From positions 1,054,001 through 1,118,000 of the forward strand of contig JAVHNS010000007.1 in NCBI GenBank assembly GCA_036872755.1: a DNA stretch of 64,000 nucleotides. Reading direction: 5' to 3'. The position numbers and the translations under genes were made by a program. This document shows positions 1 through 13,308 of the stretch, piece after piece. Positions within the stretch are counted from its first letter, which is position 1. Each line of letters opens with the position of its first letter. Source of the stretch: Orbilia blumenaviensis (Eukaryota; Ascomycota; Orbiliomycetes; Orbiliales; Orbiliaceae). Under the pieces are notes generated by a model that was not told the origin of the DNA, ran no database searches, and saw only the letters and a program-made list of their open reading frames with translations.

Positions 1-787
1 GCATCAAACAATCAAGAGCCCCAAAAACCACAGTTTCGTGGGGAAGACTGATCACACAATTGGATGCAACACTGATGATGTCGCACAAAGGGGCGAGGCA
101 CGGCTAGAGGCGAGAATTGTAGCCGCTTGGCTGACCATCCCAATTTCGAATATCTCTGCTGAAGCCCATTTGATTGTTTAAGATATATCTCTTACAGCTT
201 AGGACTAGGCATCATGCAGATGAGATGACTGATTACAACCATAATGCATTGCCTACGTCAGCGGGCGTCTTCATCTCATTTGGTATCCCCCATCTCCTCT
301 GGTGTTTGTGGCCATGCACGTGGCTGAATCTTGAATTGGAGAAGCCTGACGATTTTGGCCATTCGCTTGAGATTGTAAGAGTAGTTCTCGTCTGCCAAAT
401 TGTCAATGAGCCACCGCGGGGTTCGTTACCAGGCGCTGACTGCTGGGCAAGCCCCCGAAAATAGACTTTTCGCACCCGACCTGCAGATCAATGTGTCTTT
501 GACATTGGGTTTCATTCAAAGACAGTCAGGTTATGATATTTGGTTTCGATATCGATAGTATGGCTTGCCTTAAGCGAATTGTATCCCAATTTACGATAAA
601 AAGCGGAGGCCCTTTATAATTTAGCTAATGAGCCCCGCTCCAGCGCGCTGGGTTTGGGCCCAAAATAATGAAGCTGGCGATAGCCCGCCGTTATTAGTGA
701 CCCGTGACAATTGCGATGAGGTCCAGGGCCAGAAGATTGAGACATGGAGATCATGAATGAAACATTGACAGTGCGGGGCCTTTGGGT

Positions 788-834
788 GGAACCCGGGTCG
801 TCGAAAAGGTGAAGCGGTGTTAGTCCCGGGTTCC
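788..834. repeat. Perfect 10-bp inverted repeat
   Basis: GGAACCCGGG (788-797) is matched exactly by CCCGGGTTCC (825-834) across a 27-nt spacer. The stem can be lengthened by a wobble pair and one Watson-Crick pair. It lies in gene-free sequence; function unknown. Confidence 0.7.
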
Positions 835-3800
835 GCGACGGTGGTCAGAAATCACCTCATTTTTGACCAGTAATTTGAGAATCCAATTTGTCGGGTCTTC
901 ATTCTTTGTCAGTGTGTTGACAAGAGGGTCTGGATCTCTTCACCGTCCCGTGATGCTCTTCTGAGTGTTTCGTGACGAGTAAATACGCCAAGAAGTCAAA
1001 TCAGGCCTCCACTATCACTTTTACTCGTTAGAAATTTCCAGATCGAGTAATATTAGTCAACGAGATGCCATCCGTCGAAATTACATCAACAAAGGGGCCA
1101 AGAAACTAGTGGGCGGTCGTTGTCGAAAGGAAACAGGTTATCGGGATCGCTTCCACGACACAGTTGGCGTCGAACCAGTCTGTGTCGAGAAGTCGCTGTG
1201 AGATCTCGTCTGTGGCGCTTGACTGGTCACGTTTAGCAGGGTTTCTTACACTTGGTACATGCACTTTTGGGGCCGTGGGGGCAGACAAGGGTCTAGGACC
1301 TCCCCCATGGCTAGCGTCTGCTAGCGTCTTTCTTCCCATGCTTCCGGTGCTTGTTCTTTGGTTGGTTGACTCGGTCGTGCATATGGGGTGCAATCTTGAG
1401 TGGATGCCAAGATTTGCAAGTGTATCCGGTTCCGAGGTTTCGGGTCCCTCCTGAACGCCACGGCATTTCGGGGAAGCTAGTGAAGCCCTCCGGTCCAATC
1501 CAAATTTACCATTTCCAGGCCTTGGAGTTTATTCGTGGAGAATGGACCCACACACGTGCGCTCTGACAAAATCCCAGGTTGCTGGCTGTCGGCCCCTTCG
1601 TCGCCAGCGTCCCGCGACGAAATTGGACAATATATTACTCTATCGCGATACTGCTTCTTTCTTCTCCATAATTATTGCACAAACGTTATGAGAATGTCTT
1701 GTTTCTCGTTTTTTGGGACCCGCTAAGGCTTCATCTGGTAGGGTTCTAGCCAAAATGATACCGGAACGGTTCCGCTGAGTTTTAGCCGGCATCATCACCA
1801 TGAAGTAATCGTGACTGCTAGTTCGCCATACTGGAAAACCCCCCAGACGGTAAGAGAAAACTCTTCCGGGTAAGGCCTTTTCGCCATGGGGAAAACTGCC
1901 CAGAAGAGTGGTGTGCCTCGTTTCAACACAAATATCAACCGTCAATTATTACTGCGGCCCAGGTCATTGATGATATTGGCTCAGGGGATACCAGGGTTGC
2001 TCTCCCTTTGGCCCGGTGCTTTGGCCTGGGTAAAATGGAGAATTTTTCATCCGCCGGACGATAGCCTCGGGTAATGGGAGAATCATCACGATGCCGAAAT
2101 ATATTTGCGAAAAAAAGAGGCTTTGCTTTGATGACGGTAATTTTGGACGGATTCAAATTTGATACATACGTTAGAAATGGTGTCGTTTGTCTAAACGAGT
2201 GTTTTGAAAGGCAGAGAGAGAATGGAAGGGACCCGAGAATCTGGTATTTCCATGCTACTGCAGGCTCAGCTTGCATGTCGCGAACCTTGCTTGTAGGCTT
2301 GTCGAAGAGAAAGTTGCATGAAGGGCCTGCAGTGCCAGGTAGGTATTATTATTATACACATGTACCTGTTGTGCCACCGTCAGATTGCAGACTCGCCGTA
2401 TATCTCATGACCCTCTTTGTTGGCTATTGTGCCCCCAAACTAGAAAAGGTGTGTTGGAGAAGTCTCGTATATGCTCATGAAACGGCTATATAGCTATAAT
2501 CAGAGTAATGAAGTCTCAAAGGCATGTCGGAAAGTAAGTTTATGCATAATACCTCAGCTGAGATATAATCCTTCGACTTCGGTCTGTCTCGAAAGCTGTC
2601 GGCTCTGCGTTGTGTGATATTAGCAGACTCCTAATATTCCTGCTGTGTAATGGAAAATGAGACGGCAATAACGGCATCGTGGAAGAACCAGATGATGGAG
2701 GCATGTCTTCCGGGTCCCACTGCCACGCTTTTTGCTGTTCGGTTAATATCCAAAATAATCTCGCGATTTCGGTAAAATCTTGAGGTAGATGTCAACGTTG
2801 TACTAACGGAGCACGAGGATGGGGGGAGCCGGGGTATCTGACATGGGTCTAGCGGACTATGTAATATTCGAGGTTCAGAATTTTCTGGTGTTGCGAAATG
2901 TCAACATTGCAAGGAACGTATTCGATTCGAAGAGGTCGCTTGATCCACTGCAGCGCATGCATCTCTGCTGCATTTTTCTGCTGCGAGGTCCTCGTATAGA
3001 TAAAAAAGTGTGCATGCGTGGCCATGCAGATGTCTTTGATAGTAGAAAATTCTAAAGTTCGTTCTTGATTGCTTGCTTGCTTTACATACATACATTTACT
3101 TACTTAGCTTACATGTAATCATGATTGCGAGCGCAAGAAGCTTGGGCCGACCCGACCCCACGACCACAATCACAGTCTTTCCGCTCATGATACGGGTAAT
3201 GATGAAGGTGGTGGTGGCAAACTTCCACGAAACGTTCTTCGTGTGATTCCATGCAGAGGCTAAATGACAAACGAGATTTCTCCGGCGTCTTCTGGAAGGT
3301 CACGCCTTACGATCCGAACAACCGTTAGTTAAAAGACAATTCGGCTGTCTGGGCAGGCTGCAGACGTGGGTGTTTTTGAGCCAGCCCTGGCAGCTGGAGG
3401 TCCCAGAGTTTCTCTCCGAAGTTTATCCAGTAGCACGGAGATAGCCCCTGTTTGTAGATAGTGTCGTCTTGTCGTGGTTTGGACCGAATTGGAATACAAA
3501 TAGATACCTAAATTTGTCGGTCCCCCCATGTGGAGCTCATGATACCATTCTCTAGACCCTCACGGTATCAAAACACTTAGTACATACTTATTACATGCTA
3601 ATAGGTACTCAGTTACTTACCTACTTATTCCTGCGCGTTTGTAGTGCTATAACATTATTTCCCCGTCTGAAATTGCCTTTTCCCTTCGATCCGGGGAGGG
3701 TACTACTCTTTGCAAGGGATTTCCCCATCCGATCCCCACAATAAAGCTAAGCAAAAAAACCTAATCGATCATGAGCTTAATATTAAATCGGGCTTAAGAC

Positions 3801-4976
3801 TGTTTTTCCATCCACTCAGACGGCCCAAGCGGTCCTGTTGGCGGTGCGTGACCGTCTCGGGGTTGCCCCAAACATCGAGTTCTTCGTATCCCTAATCAAA
3901 CCAGAGACAAGGCTACCCTTCATGATCACATCTGGTGAGAGCTACCTAGCTCCAACTAAGATCTGCTAACGGTTTAAGGGTCCATCCACCAGCTGGCCAG
4001 TCTGCTAGTATACGTACCTGAGAGCTGTCGATCCTCCAGTTAAGGGTCCAGGACCCTTACAAGACTTATAAGTGTCCTTTTGGCTTGTGAAATACACTGC
4101 ACGGACTGAGACGTACCGAAGACAACCGCTCAAGAGCCTGTTCTGTTCACGGGGTGTCGGCTGCGGTGTTTAATTCGCGGGTCAGATGTCGTTGTGACTT
4201 CCTTCGTTCGGCTAATGCCCTGGAGAGTGGACGAGCGCTGCGACAACGGAAAAATCTCTTCCAAACCACGACATCTACCAATCACGAGCCGCCGACGTAC
4301 GACAATGTCCTGACTGACTTCAACCGGCAAACGGAAGCTATATTCACATCTTACCACATATGTGCACATATAGACGCTTTTTCGTTTCACAGCTCAGGCT
4401 GAGATTCCGGTTTCCGTATTTGTGTCTGGCTTCTGAAATGTCTCTTTCCCGCGTTCTTTTCCGAATCATCATGTGCTCTTATTTTTAGAGACACACTGCC
4501 CTAACTTGGCCGTGGACCCTGGGAGCTTGCCCCTAAAAGTTGGCAGGGCTGAGCTAGGTTGTACTTGAGGTGAGCTGGTTTTGGGCTTCATCATGTTTAG
4601 CCTAAACCCTCGAGGCTGCTTTTGCGCGGCGGATGACCCCACGAGACTTCAATTTTGATACTGCCAAGGTCCTGTGCATTGGATTCAATGCAGCAAATCA
4701 GTTTGGCAAGTCAAGCTTCACTTTATTTGTTGGAGGTAGCCCTAATGTAGGAGAGGTTGCTGCAAGTATAACAAGGATCTATCGATCTAAAGGTTACGTT
4801 ATCTATAATTATTAGAGGTACGCTTATTGTTGATGTATACGTATACGGGCTAGATGAGCCTGGGTGATTCCGAGCTCATCAAGTCCTCAAATTGCGATAT
4901 TCAACACCAGCTTTACAGATAAGTTACTAGGAATACCGAAACATATATCCATTGCCGGACATTCATTCCCGTGATT

Positions 4977-5012
4977 AAAAAAAAAAAAAAGAAGAAGAAG
5001 AAGAAGAAGAAG
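4977..5012. repeat. Poly-A / (GAA)n microsatellite
   Basis: Fourteen A residues (4977-4990) run directly into about seven GAA units (4991-5012). It is intergenic simple sequence with no nearby gene. Confidence 0.9.
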
Positions 5013-8000
5013 CCCCTTACTCCCCTACAACCAACAGGAACGTTCTGCAATGCTAACATCGGGATCTAGGTTCCTTGCCGCCTTGGTTTTTAACCTTTAT
5101 GAGATTGGGAATTGGGAACTCGGTGTCAGCATAACAATTGTTTGAGGCCAAGGCACAAGAATAGGGTCACCTGAATGTTAGGCTGGTCAAAAGCTGATCA
5201 TTCTCTGCTTGCTTGATTGCTTGCACAGAGAGGTTGCCTCCTTAATACATGCACACATGTATGTACGGACGAAAGGCTGTTTATGCTCCAAAGCTTAACG
5301 GCATTCATTTGATAGATCAGCGTGCCCGGTTACCAGTACTGGCACATCTATGGGTGCTTGATGGCATTCTCAGTCAACTCCTGCCGACTAATAGATGTGT
5401 GCTTAAACTCAGGACACAACAAGAAAACACAGAGGCAAAAAAAAGGATGGTTCTCGACCAGTTTCCAGATCGAGACTTTGCGGTTCTGGGGTTGTCCAGA
5501 TTCGCCCCCACTCTCTGACCCCGCGCCCGCCTCAACGCAAGCTCACCGAGCGGTCTTGACAAACGGATGGAAGCGAATCAAAAGCTAACATTGACCTCCC
5601 TCCTAACCAAAAAAGGGTCTCGGAAAGGGCTAGCATCGTGACTTCTATAAAGGATCACTTTGGAGAGAATTAGGAAAGACGAACTCCTTCTAACCCGCAG
5701 GCTTGGGTGAGAGCTCAAGGCTTCATAGCCCTATAGCCGTCACGTTTTTCCACTCCTGCCCGAAATTTCGACGAGTCACCTGGTAATGGAAAAAATTTTC
5801 AATCCCCAAAACCCGGCCCCAGCTTACGTACCGCGTGTTGCGAAAAAAAGGGCGCCTGTGGAAGGTTCGAATTAATGGAGAGTGTCCGAAAATTCCCATT
5901 AGCAAATTGCATGAAAGCACAGCCGATGCGGAACTGTTAGAACCGGAACTGGATAAAAGGAACCGTGGGGAGAGAAAAAATTTACTGGGCACGCGTGCAC
6001 ACGTTGTGGAAGGAAGCCGAAAACCCCACGAGGCTCGCGATTGGACGATTGAATCGAGTCATTGGGAACTTCTGAAACTGCGGGGGAAATGTTTTGAGCT
6101 CACCAATTGGCATCTCTTGGTCATGCGTAAGAAAGGTGAGAGGCCCATTCAGATATTTCCTTTTGGGAAGAGTTGTGGCCTAGTTCCACAGGCACAGAGA
6201 GTTGGATTGACGACAGAAAAGTCAGATCCCGATATTCGAGTGACAATCGATTCTGTGGCACGGTTGCTTCACAATCGGCCTGCGATTGTTACCTTATAAT
6301 TTTATTACAAGTGTTTCAGAGTTCCCTTGAGCTTCACACAATCGAAGAGGATTAGGTATAGTAGCAGCCGAATGGCTGCAGAAAGGGACCGCGATGTTGC
6401 AATTTAGCGTCCAATCAAGAGTTGCACCTGCACACGAGGGCTCAAAAGGCTTCAATAGCACATTGCCCCTCTCCATTCCCCCTTTTGCCTTCGAGGATTC
6501 AACGTTACCCCTCATCCCTTCCCCGCTTGTTACACGTCGGATTCGGAAATCGATGAGTTCAACAGAATCCCCCGCCGTTACTCGGTGGGAAGCTTTGCAT
6601 TACCGTGGACGATATAAATCTCGGGATTCGTTATAAAGAGCGGGTTGAGACGGATATCCAGGTTTACACAAACGGTGAGTGTGAAGCGGAGAGGACCCAT
6701 ATTGAGCTGAAAATGGAGCTTACGAAAAGCGTGGGGGTTACATGGATACAATTAAACAATAAAAATTATAATTGCTGAACTATATTCTTAAATTTTATGA
6801 TATACTCAAAAACGTGCATTTGATGATGTGTAGAACAGGTATGTAGTCTTGTTACACTGCCATATGATATCCTAAACTCGAGAATGCAAGAAACCCATAT
6901 GTCACGGATGGTATCTTTTCAATCTTGCATAAACTATCCTGGATCACCAGTTTTGATCAAAGATTATCTCTTGGACAAATCGACGCAACGTGGCGTGAGT
7001 ATGGGGCGGCCATTTACCGTTGGGATCATGATGTTCTGCATACGCATCTGTATCCAGTAGAAGTTTTATTTGACGGAAGATCTCAACAGGTGACTTATGA
7101 ATGCCAAAAGAGGTGAGACAATATTACTAGATATATTTCAAATGCTTTTAAGCTTCTACATCCCTACTGCGCCCTTGTATGTAGATTGTTTGAGAGGCGA
7201 AATATGTAGGATGTATGGGGGGGACCCTTTCGTTTCGTTTGTTAAGGCGCGGGGAAAACAGTCAGCTGTTCAGCACAATCAAGTGATTTGAGCACCCAAA
7301 CGATGAGTTGTCAATGCGAATATGCTCACGAAAACCGACCAGCTGTTTTCCTGCATTTGGTCCCTGAGTATCTTTTCCCCCATAGTGAACATAAATATTT
7401 TTCCTTGACAGGATGATGACCTGGGGTATGCAAGATTTTTCATGAGAAGGACGCGTCTTCGAGCTGTCCATGTCCATACATATACCAGACACCTGGTAGG
7501 AGTCACGAATCCGGTTACATGAAGCTTGAGCTTCTTTCAGCAGATAATTTCTATTTTAGGTCGGCGTTTTGTTAGGGACAGGCGGATTCTGACCTGATTT
7601 GAGAATCATACAAACATAATCGAGTAAGGGAAATTTAGCAAAATAGATTCCAAGGCGCGTGGGCTGAACATTCGAAATAGTATCTAACCTAACAATCAAC
7701 TTGTTTTTTTGAGTCTTCACAAGGCTGTGCACCATTCGCAGAGAAAGCCTGACCTGAGGTTTACTAGTTTTCCCAATATTACAACATACACACACAAACA
7801 ACAACAAAACGGAGTATTCCAAGGAGATTGGTGACTGAAAGGTCAAAGCTGTAGTCATTCACACGGGACCTTTCGTTAGAGCAAACAAAAAAGCGGACGG
7901 ACGGGCGTGGAGAAGCCGTTAAATGTTTGGATAGGTCTCATAATTAATATTGTCGTCTCCCAATTATTTCTTTGTATTGTGCTGCCTTGGACCCTTTTTC

Positions 8001-8339
8001 AGGTACTCCCCTTCCGTTCCCCGTGACTTTCTTCCCCACACAAACACTTGAGTATGTCAAGGAAAAGCGTCTATTTCTAAATTTCCGTTTTAGAACTGTA
8101 GCCGGCGAGGGCCCCGATAGGAGAAGCCGCAGCCGCCCTTTCGTTGATTGCAAACAAGTATAACACCCCCTACCGTCGGGTTTCGGGATCCCTCCACTGT
8201 GGTGGATTTTCCTGTCTCGTGAACGGCTGCCTCATGGTGTAATGTCTTCTATTGGGGGACACAGTGCGTTTAGGAGAAGTGGAGCGGCAAAAAATAAGAA
8301 AATAACCAGAACAGATTGAATTCGGAGGGCAGGAAGGGA

Positions 8340-8368
8340 GGGCACAGGGGGAATACTTCCCTGTGCCC
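8340..8368. repeat. Tight GC-rich hairpin
   Basis: GGGCACAGGG (8340-8349) pairs perfectly with CCCTGTGCCC (8359-8368). Two further G-T wobbles can shorten the loop to 5 nt. No gene flanks it closely; function unknown. Confidence 0.75.
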
Positions 8369-9274
8369 CGAGACTGGAGGTCTCCCAGGGTGAAATAAAA
8401 GTTCCTGATTTGGAAAAGTCCCAACAATTGGAAATTGATTTTCTCTGAATGGTAGTTTTCGGTGACGGGAACAGGGAAGGAATGGAAAGATTGGGGAATA
8501 ATTCAAAGTCCGCATACTTTTATATGCTGTTCACAGCAACACTGGGGCGGGTTTGATGGAAGAACACATTTCAACCGCATTTCAATTACATCTACATTAC
8601 GGGATGGAAATATTGTTTCCGTCCGCCTTCGTATTTGATATTAGTAGTTGTGCGTTCTTTTGCGAAATGGTTTCACGGGTGTATTCATCTTTGTGGAAGT
8701 TAACCTGGAAATTTCTAGATTACGAATCATCACAAAGAAGAGACACATAAACAGGGCGTGTGTGGGGGAACAATTGTAATGAGCTTTGTTCCATATGCCG
8801 TCGAAACAGCTTCTCTGTTCGTCCGAGGTCATTCGTATGTGCCTTTATTTTTGTTTTTAGAATTTTATGCGCGCCATGATGCCACCGGCGGGCCATGCTG
8901 TCCACGGAGCGGATCGAATAACCATTTGAAGGAACAGACACGGCGCATACTTACGGCTTTTTTCCCTTAGTGATCATGGCCGCGAAGCTGTGTTTGGTGA
9001 AGGCCATATGACAGAGATCCCAAAGAAGTCGCGTTGGAGACAACGTTGGATTGGATTCGGATATGGCTTGGAGGGAATCGAATCAGAAGGCTGGAGAGCT
9101 AGAGTTGGAACCATCGCATTGAATTATTCCGTCGACAGAGTGGGATGCATTAACAACTTTGAGTGGAGGAGTTTTGGGCCATATTTTCATTCATTCATTC
9201 CTGGCTGGCCGTCCTCTCAGTCGGTTCTTCTGCGAACGATTAGGCGACGTTCTCGAAGGTATGTATGTTATGTA

Positions 9275-9313
9275 TGGATGTATGGGGGACTACGTTACGT
9301 CCCCATACATCCA
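9275..9313. repeat. Hairpin with 8-nt loop
   Basis: The left arm 9275-9290 (begins TGGATGTATGG) pairs with the right arm 9299-9313 (ends CATACATCCA). The stem is about 15 bp with one bulged G and an 8-nt loop, TACGTTAC. It sits about 1.1 kb upstream of the DUF1752 gene start. It could be a MITE remnant, a structured RNA or a regulatory cruciform; the sequence does not decide. Confidence 0.7.
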
Positions 9314-9937
9314 GACAAGACATGGCAGGGACATCAGTCAGGTTTTTTTACTTGCACTGGAAGTGTGCGTGCGGTGATGGTGACCCCATGCTCAGAAAAA
9401 GCATAAACCCCCTTCCTTTGAAGTCCCCTGGGAAAATCTTGATTCGAGAGGATGTACTGTGTTTTTTCTTTTTGCGCTGTGAGACGGTCAGGTGGAAGGC
9501 AGTTTTTATATTTTCTTTTTAGAATGGAAAAAAGAAAAGAAAGAAAACCGAGAAAAAGGAAACATACAGGCTCCACACACACTCGCCCGGGGAAGTTCAG
9601 AAGTCTGGTTAGCTGCCCACTAACTGACGCCCACGGCCATGCTAATGGGTAGTTCGTTTTTCTTCCCTTTCCAATCGAGCCGGCGAATTGATGCTTGTGA
9701 GAAGAAGCAGCATCAGTAGTAATTATTAGCAGGAGGAAGAGAAGAGAGAGAGAAAGAGAAGGGTGCTCGGGTGCTGGCCATACCAATCCCCCCATATTCT
9801 GTATTTGCTTCTTTTTGATGGTGGTTTGTTCTGTGGTGGTCCTCCGGGCTGGCCAGCGTTGACCAGAAAAAGAAAAGAAGAAAAGAAAGGAAGGAAGAAA
9901 GGCCCCATACAGTTACAATGGACCAGTGCTACTACTA

Positions 9938-9966
9938 GCAGCACCAGCACCAGCACCAGCACCAGT
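9938..9966. repeat. (GCACCA)n hexanucleotide repeat
   Basis: About five GCACCA units followed by an imperfect unit, at the upstream edge of the pyrimidine-rich leader of the next gene. A GTG-initiated open frame running from here to 10432 is low-complexity and overlaps the real ATG, so I do not call it a gene. Confidence 0.85.
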
Positions 9967-10416
9967 ACATAACAAAACCCCTTCCTTCCCACACACACAC
10001 ACACCTCCCACGGCCACACACCATACTCTCGTTACTTCTCATAGCATCATTCATATAACACTCGTTCAACCTCCTCCCCCCAATCCTCTACCTTCTCCTC
10101 TCATCCTGCATCCAGCACCAGTCCCAAGCAAGAGGTCTATATCATCCCCTTCGCATCTCCCTCCTGCATCCATCGTCATCTCTTCCGACTGTCCAATCCT
10201 CGTTTGCATTGTCTGTCCCGAATACCTGTCTCCGACTACAAGGGTTTGGAATATAATCTCGACGTTCCCACTCTTGATAACCGACAATCAGTCCTATCAC
10301 CTTGCTTTTACCCATTCCAACAGCTCTGTGTTTCTCCTACCGACATCTCTCTATCACACCTATCAACTGAGAGTTATATTGTATAGCATTCACAAGCAAT
10401 CAATCCATCAACCATC
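9967..10416 (+). promoter_or_regulatory. Pyrimidine-rich promoter / 5' leader
   Basis: About 450 bp dominated by C and T on the coding strand, with CA runs (9991-10004) and many CCTCC/TCCTC blocks, ending in AACCATC directly before the ATG at 10417. CT-rich tracts of this kind are common in core promoters and 5' leaders of highly expressed or regulatory genes in filamentous fungi. The transcription start cannot be fixed from sequence. Confidence 0.5.
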
Positions 10417-12018
10417 ATGCCTTCCAGATTAGACAGCCCTGTGCTGTCCCTCAGCATTAATAACATCAGCAAGATCGATACCCACAATGTTGATAACCTC
10501 TTCGGAATGTGGACCAGTATGTGAATACCCTTCTTGACGGCTTTGCTTTCTCTTGCTGTGAACACCGGTCTAACGGATTATCCAGTCTTTTCTCGTTGTG
10601 CCGAGTCGCTTGAGAACGGTAGGCGATTGGAGAATCTAAGCTGGCGACTATGGAACCAGGAGACCTTCTACACTGGCACTGTAAGCAAATTCAGGGCCTC
10701 TGCACAGGAATCCGAGGAGTCTACATCGTCATCTGCTTCAACAAGATCCAGGAGCAGCACTTCAAGCACCGAGGATGTCCCAGCTCTATCCTCCAGCGTA
10801 GAATCTGCTTCATCCAATGACAGATACACACACTCTAGCATTCACTCCAACCAGAGCACCATGAGCCGAAGAGGCTCTGGTCGCGAGAGGCACATCAACC
10901 CAGTTGGCTTGGCCAGGTTGATGAGCAACCTCAACAACAACGAAGTCGAGCAGCTAATTGAAGAGCACTCCAAATCACCAACAAAGCAGCCAGCCAAGCC
11001 TATTGCTGTCCCAGCCGCCCCTGTTACATCAACTATCACCGAGACCCAGAAGTCTTCCAACGATTCCACAGCATCTGAAGATAGCACTGGATCTAACTCT
11101 AGCATCAAGAGCTCTCACAGCGTCGTCCGAGGCTTCGCTCCTGGATTGATTTCGAACTCATACAGATCATCCACCAAGCTTTGCACTGAGGTCACTATCA
11201 ATGAGAAAGAGGTCCTGCTTACACCTGAACCAACCAAGCCAAAGAAGGGTGGTATGTTCATCGTCGGCTCCAGCCCATCGGATGCCTCTGGGTCTTATGA
11301 TGGCGCCTCCAGATACGGCAGCAGTGCTCTTTCCAACAGCCTCCGAAGGGTCGCCAGCGGTGGTAGCAAGCGAGCTGCCTTTGTTGATGAAGTCCAAACT
11401 AGAACCTTTAAGGAAGAAGAAGAGGATGACTTTACATCTGACGAAGAAGGTGATAGCGCTGTTGATGATGGCGAGTGGGAGGACTCCGTTGACGATGACG
11501 CATCTGATGACGGTTCTGAGTTCGACGAAGTTGAATTCCCTCGCATCGAAGAACCTCGACAGCAGCTCGTTTCTCGGAGGTCTCTCCTTTCTACTCTTCT
11601 TCACCAGAACGATCGCGCCGAAGCCCTTGCTCGCGCTGGTACCCGATCTGCACCTGCTATCAGGTCGCGTACTTCTTCTCCCAACGGACCATCAATGCCC
11701 CCTTCGCCTTCGCGAGAGGCACCTATTCAAGTCGTCAATGCCCGGGCTATCCCCATGGTAAAGTCCGCTTCTGCATTCCCTCAGTCACCTCGTACAACTC
11801 GTCGCAACATGCTTGCCACTGAGTTGACAGAGTCATTGCGAAAGCATCTCCTCTGGGAGAGACAACAAAAGAACAAAGTTGCCAATGCAGTCCTCCGACG
11901 CAGGCACACTGCTTACGACATGCAAAATATGACTGAGTATCCTCAACAAGGCCGTGCTGGTTCGTGGAATAACCACTTTGAACATGGTCCTAATGAATAC
12001 CACCTCGCTGGTTGGTAA
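10417..12018 (+). CDS. DUF1752/DUF3295 fungal regulatory protein (areA GATA-like family)
   Basis: Two exons: 10417-10516 and 10586-12018. The intron has a GTATGT donor, a CTAAC branch and a CCAG acceptor; the joined frame is 510 aa. The N-terminus (about residues 18-60) carries the DUF1752 signature, with NLFGMWTIFSRCAE running into ENGRRLENLSWRLW. The intron cuts this motif, which supports both the splice and the start. The middle is Ser-rich and disordered with an acidic stretch (about residues 285-325). The C-terminus, from NMLATELTESLR to the final HLAGW, resembles DUF3295. Members are usually annotated as 'nitrogen regulatory protein areA GATA-like' and are thought to act in nitrogen/glucose or stress regulation, but there is no zinc finger and no DNA-binding motif visible here. 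The role is therefore inferred from family only. The gene stands alone with very long flanks, as is common for fungal regulators. Confidence 0.85.
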
Positions 12019-13285
12019 ATAAAATTGGAAAAACCCTTTTACATATACCCTTCTCTTGTTTTACACGAACGACCCCTACCTCTGTCGATCAGACCGTCGG
12101 AGCCATCGCTGAATATTCGCTTAATTCACCAATACCTTTTCCTTGGCTTTTTGTTCATATCATGGGTTCCGGGACGGTTCTTTATTTCCACGTTTACAAC
12201 GGTTCTCATCGGTATGGGCGGCGCGGCGCATTGGGTCAACACCGACTTAGTTTTGTCTTTCTTTTTTTCACTTTTGCAGTTATTATTTGGGATTCTGGGT
12301 ACGGAGTAATAAGCCCTTTCCCTTCTATTCTTTTTTGCGAGGCTTTAGCGATAATAGCAGTGCTTAATCTTTGGGCATATGGCGTTGGGCGGATTATGGG
12401 TTTGCTTTTCCTATCAAAAACGGCGTTGTGTTTTTTTTTTTTTTTCCTTTTCTCCCTCACGCTTCTGCTTCACTATTCACGACCTTGAAATTTTTTCAAA
12501 AAGGTACATCTATGGTTTGTTCTTCGTTCTTACGACTGACCTCTATTATTCTCTTCTCTGTATCATATTCCGCCTTTTTCTTGCTATCATTCGAACAATC
12601 TGTATAACAGTTTCTTCAAACATGTCACATGTTATGACCAAAAACCCAAAAGAGAGCACAAAAGAAGACTCCAAAAGAAAGCATGTGTACTTAATTATAG
12701 CTCTTTTTGTTTTTTACTGCCTCAAAATTATTTAGCTAGTCATAACCCAAATTATACAAAAAGAGAATGAAAATTTTTTCGAAACTCCGAAAACATCACC
12801 GTTCCATTCATCCTCGCCTTTCGCACTCGCAGTGGACTAGGGCATTTCGTGATTGTTACATTATGGCGCTAGCCTTGGATGTGCCAAAGTGTGCTGGCGT
12901 TAGCTTTGGTTCACACTCCCCTCGTGATATGAGTGACTTTTTGCTCTCGACCCTGGCTGTTCGTTAGCCTTTGGCTCATTGAACCTGGCCTCGGAACGAG
13001 CACCACAGACCGAACTAGAGTGAGAAAAATTCAAACTCCAACATGCCCAACCACTCGCACACAAGGCAAAGAGAAACAAGGCCCCTCAGTTCATCTCCGA
13101 CTGAGGTGTTCAAAGCACGAAGAAAAAAACGTAAGAAAACCAGGGTTCTTTTTCAAGTTTTCTTTTCGTCCGGGGCTCGTGATTTCACAATTGGAAAACC
13201 TTTTCCCGCAGAAAACATACATCCTGGGTCTGGAAGTAGAAGAAGGAGCAGGAGAAGGGGAAAACTGATGAAAAATCAAAAATGG

Positions 13286-13308
13286 AAAAATAAAATAAAA
13301 TAAAATAA
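13286..13308. repeat. (TAAAA)n pentanucleotide repeat
   Basis: About four TAAAA units in intergenic sequence, following an A-rich stretch. Confidence 0.85.

Larger units (their letters stand above)
1..9960. other. Gene-poor region, no supported gene
   Basis: About 10 kb in which I find no coding region I can support. The open frames here (largest about 150 codons, for example 5835-6299 + and 2074-2493 +) lack recognisable motifs, have no plausible splice partners and look like chance frames. I saw no convincing tRNA: no A-box/B-box pair joined by a cloverleaf. What is present is simple sequence (a poly-A/GAA tract at 4977-5012, tetranucleotide runs near 3084-3110 and 9189-9202), a 12-bp palindrome at 653-664, a tandem 10-mer near 1308-1327, and three strong inverted repeats listed separately. 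It may be the long regulatory flank of the DUF1752 gene that follows, or hold unrecognised non-coding transcripts. Because the CHY gene in this window hides in tiny exons, small-exon genes could be missed here. Confidence 0.6.

Noticed and set aside
5835..6299. 154-codon plus-strand open frame in the gene-poor left arm
   Set aside because: No motif, no splice partner, no leader features; opposite frame is also open, consistent with chance.
9926..10432. 168-codon open frame over the pyrimidine-rich leader
   Set aside because: Starts at GTG, composition is only that of the CT/CA-rich leader, and it overlaps the true ATG of the DUF1752 gene out of frame.
11167..11761. Open frames of 145-186 codons on both strands inside the DUF1752 gene
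   Set aside because: Shadows of the real coding frame, which carries the conserved domain and splice.
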